Positions 62,908 to 64,000 of a DNA stretch of 64,000 bases are shown piece after piece. The stretch comes from Alteromonas aestuariivivens (lineage in GTDB: Bacteria; Pseudomonadota; Gammaproteobacteria; Enterobacterales; Alteromonadaceae), in assembly GCF_003367475.1 (NCBI RefSeq), contig NZ_QRHA01000001.1, positions 186,001 to 250,000 on the forward strand, given 5' to 3'. Within the stretch, counting starts at the first letter, position 1. Each line of letters opens with the position of its first letter. The notes under the pieces were generated by a model. The model saw nothing but the letters and a program-made list of their open reading frames with translations. It had not been told where the DNA came from and did not search any database. The position numbers and the translations under genes were made by a program.

Positions 62908-64000
62908 TTAAACGACGTTACCCATCTGGAAGATTGGCAGGTACATGGCAATGATCAAACCGCCGATTACCACACCGAGTACGGCCATGATCAATGGCTC
63001 CAGCAAGCTGGTCAGGCCGTCAACCATGTCGTCAACTTCCGCTTCATAGATGGTCGCGATTTTACTCAGCATTTCGTCCACCGCACCGGACTCTTCACCG
63101 ATGGCGATCATTTGGGTGACCATATCCGGGAACACACCGGTAGCTCGCATGGCGGTGTTCATTTGCATACCACCTGCTACTTCTTTACGAATGAACAGAA
63201 TGGCGTCGCGGAACACGGCATTTCCTGAGGCTCCGGCGGCCGATTCAAGGGCACCAATCAATGGTACACCTGCTGCAAACGTGGTCGAAAGGGTGCGGGT
63301 AAAACGGGCAATACTGGCCTTTTTAAGAATTTCACCAATCACCGGAATTTTAAGCACCTGAACATCCACCTTGTCACGCAGTTTCTGGGATTTTTTGTGC
63401 GCCCGGGCGAAAGCGTAGCCAGCACCAGCCATTCCCAGGCCTATAAATACGCCGTAATTCTGCACGAAAGCAGAAATGGCCAGTACCAGTTGGGTAAAGG
63501 CGGGCAGCTCAGCACCAAAGCTGCTGAAGATCTCTTCAAACTGAGGTACCACGAAAATCAGCAAAATTACGGTTACTACGAAGGCCACAACCACAACGGC
63601 AATGGGGTAAAACATGGCCTTTTTGATTTTGGATTTCAGCGCTTCGGCTTTTTCTTTGTAGGTGGCTATGCGGTCGTAGATGGTTTCAAGGGCACCGGAT
63701 TGTTCACCAGTAGCGACAAGGTCGCAGTACAGGTCGTCAAAGTATTCGGGGTGTTTGCGCAGTGCTGTTGATAATTGGGTTCCGGCCTTGACTTCATTAC
63801 CGATGGAATTCAGCAGATTACGCATCGAGGCATTGGCGTGGCCCTGGGCGATCATTTCAATTGACTGGATAAGCGTTACACCAGCGCTGAGCATGGTGGC
63901 CAACTGTCGGGAAGTTACTGCAATGTCTGCCGGGGTAATTTTTTGTTTTTTCTTCAGCAGGGGGGTGGATTGCTTTTTCACTTTTTTGGCAGAAATGCCT
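62908..64000 (-). CDS. pilC: Type IV pilus inner-membrane platform protein PilC, 5'-truncated
   Basis: Polytopic platform protein of the pilus machine, on which the PilB and PilT motors act. The frame is open through the window edge: GISAKKVKKQSTP precedes the internal GTG at 63981, and the PilC N-terminal part (about 45 residues judging by 405-residue relatives) lies outside. Two T2SS-F domains are visible: TSRQLATMLSAGVTLIQSIEMI with GEQSGALETIYDRIA, and FTRTLSTTFAAGVPLIGALESAA with GEESGAVDEMLSKIA. Three membrane segments are present, the last LLEPLIMAVLGVVIGGLIIAMYLPIF. pilB is expected just upstream. Confidence 0.95.
   Translation of the reverse strand, partial: GISAKKVKKQSTPLLKKKQKITPADIAVTSRQLATMLSAGVTLIQSIEMIAQGHANASMRNLLNSIGNEVKAGTQLSTALRKHPEYFDDLYCDLVATGEQSGALETIYDRIATYKEKAEALKSKIKKAMFYPIAVVVVAFVVTVILLIFVVPQFEEIFSSFGAELPAFTQLVLAISAFVQNYGVFIGLGMAGAGYAFARAHKKSQKLRDKVDVQVLKIPVIGEILKKASIARFTRTLSTTFAAGVPLIGALESAAGASGNAVFRDAILFIRKEVAGGMQMNTAMRATGVFPDMVTQMIAIGEESGAVDEMLSKIATIYEAEVDDMVDGLTSLLEPLIMAVLGVVIGGLIIAMYLPIFQMGNVV

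Overview
The window looks like a chromosome segment of a marine-type gammaproteobacterium, most likely in the Alteromonadales (Alteromonadaceae-like). This is inferred from gene content and protein similarity recalled from memory, not from a database search. Supporting signs are thrABC-ung followed by a DUF3545-type gene, tal-pgi, the yggS-proC-yggT-DUF4426 group beside pilT/pilU, a SapC-family protein, PrsK/PrsR, and a complete dcw cluster followed by a LytM peptidase and secA. Coding density is high and most genes are housekeeping.

Layout. 1-4.6 kb: threonine biosynthesis (thrA 3' part, thrB, thrC) and ung. 4.6-7.7 kb, minus strand: a small DUF3545-type gene, pgi and tal. 8.1-9.9 kb: yaaA, a glutathione transferase and a VOC protein. 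10-12.6 kb, minus: DUF4426, yggT, proC, yggS, divergent from pilT-pilU (12.6-14.8 kb). 15.2-18 kb, minus: rsmE, gshB, yqgE and ruvX. 18.8-20.5 kb: an mscS channel and an M48 lipoprotein protease. 20.8-21.1 kb: a decayed lipoprotein gene. 21.3-25.9 kb: a FabH-like synthase, a heptanucleotide tandem repeat, and the PrsK/PrsR two-component pair. 25.9-29.5 kb, minus: a class I cyclic-di-GMP riboswitch, then a ParA-type ATPase, a ribbon-helix-helix-like partner, and a TPR-GGDEF diguanylate cyclase. 29.8-36.2 kb: exported hydrolase, M19 dipeptidase, S9 peptidase, SapC-family protein and a beta-barrel outer-membrane protein. 36.4-58.9 kb: dcw division and cell-wall cluster from mraZ to ftsZ, then lpxC, an M23 peptidase, secA and mutT. 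59.2-64 kb, minus: 5'-truncated pilC, pilD, coaE, zapD, yacG and an aspartoacylase-like gene.

How the parts fit. The dcw cluster supplies the lipid II pathway (MurC-F, MraY, MurG, Ddl) together with FtsL, I, W, Q, A and Z. Many of its genes overlap by 1-11 bases, so translational coupling is likely. Three GTGG boxes with a 10-base period sit just downstream of the mraZ promoter, as expected for MraZ autoregulation. Type IV pilus functions occur at both ends of the window (pilT/pilU and pilC/pilD).

The most interesting stretch is 22.4-29.6 kb. It combines an exopolysaccharide/exosortase-type two-component system with a repeat in its leader, and a c-di-GMP riboswitch in front of a ParA/RHH pair that is followed on the same strand by a diguanylate cyclase. 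A deeply nested 115-base palindrome at 59.04-59.15 kb is the other unexplained structure. No rRNA, tRNA, CRISPR array, transposase or prophage was seen.
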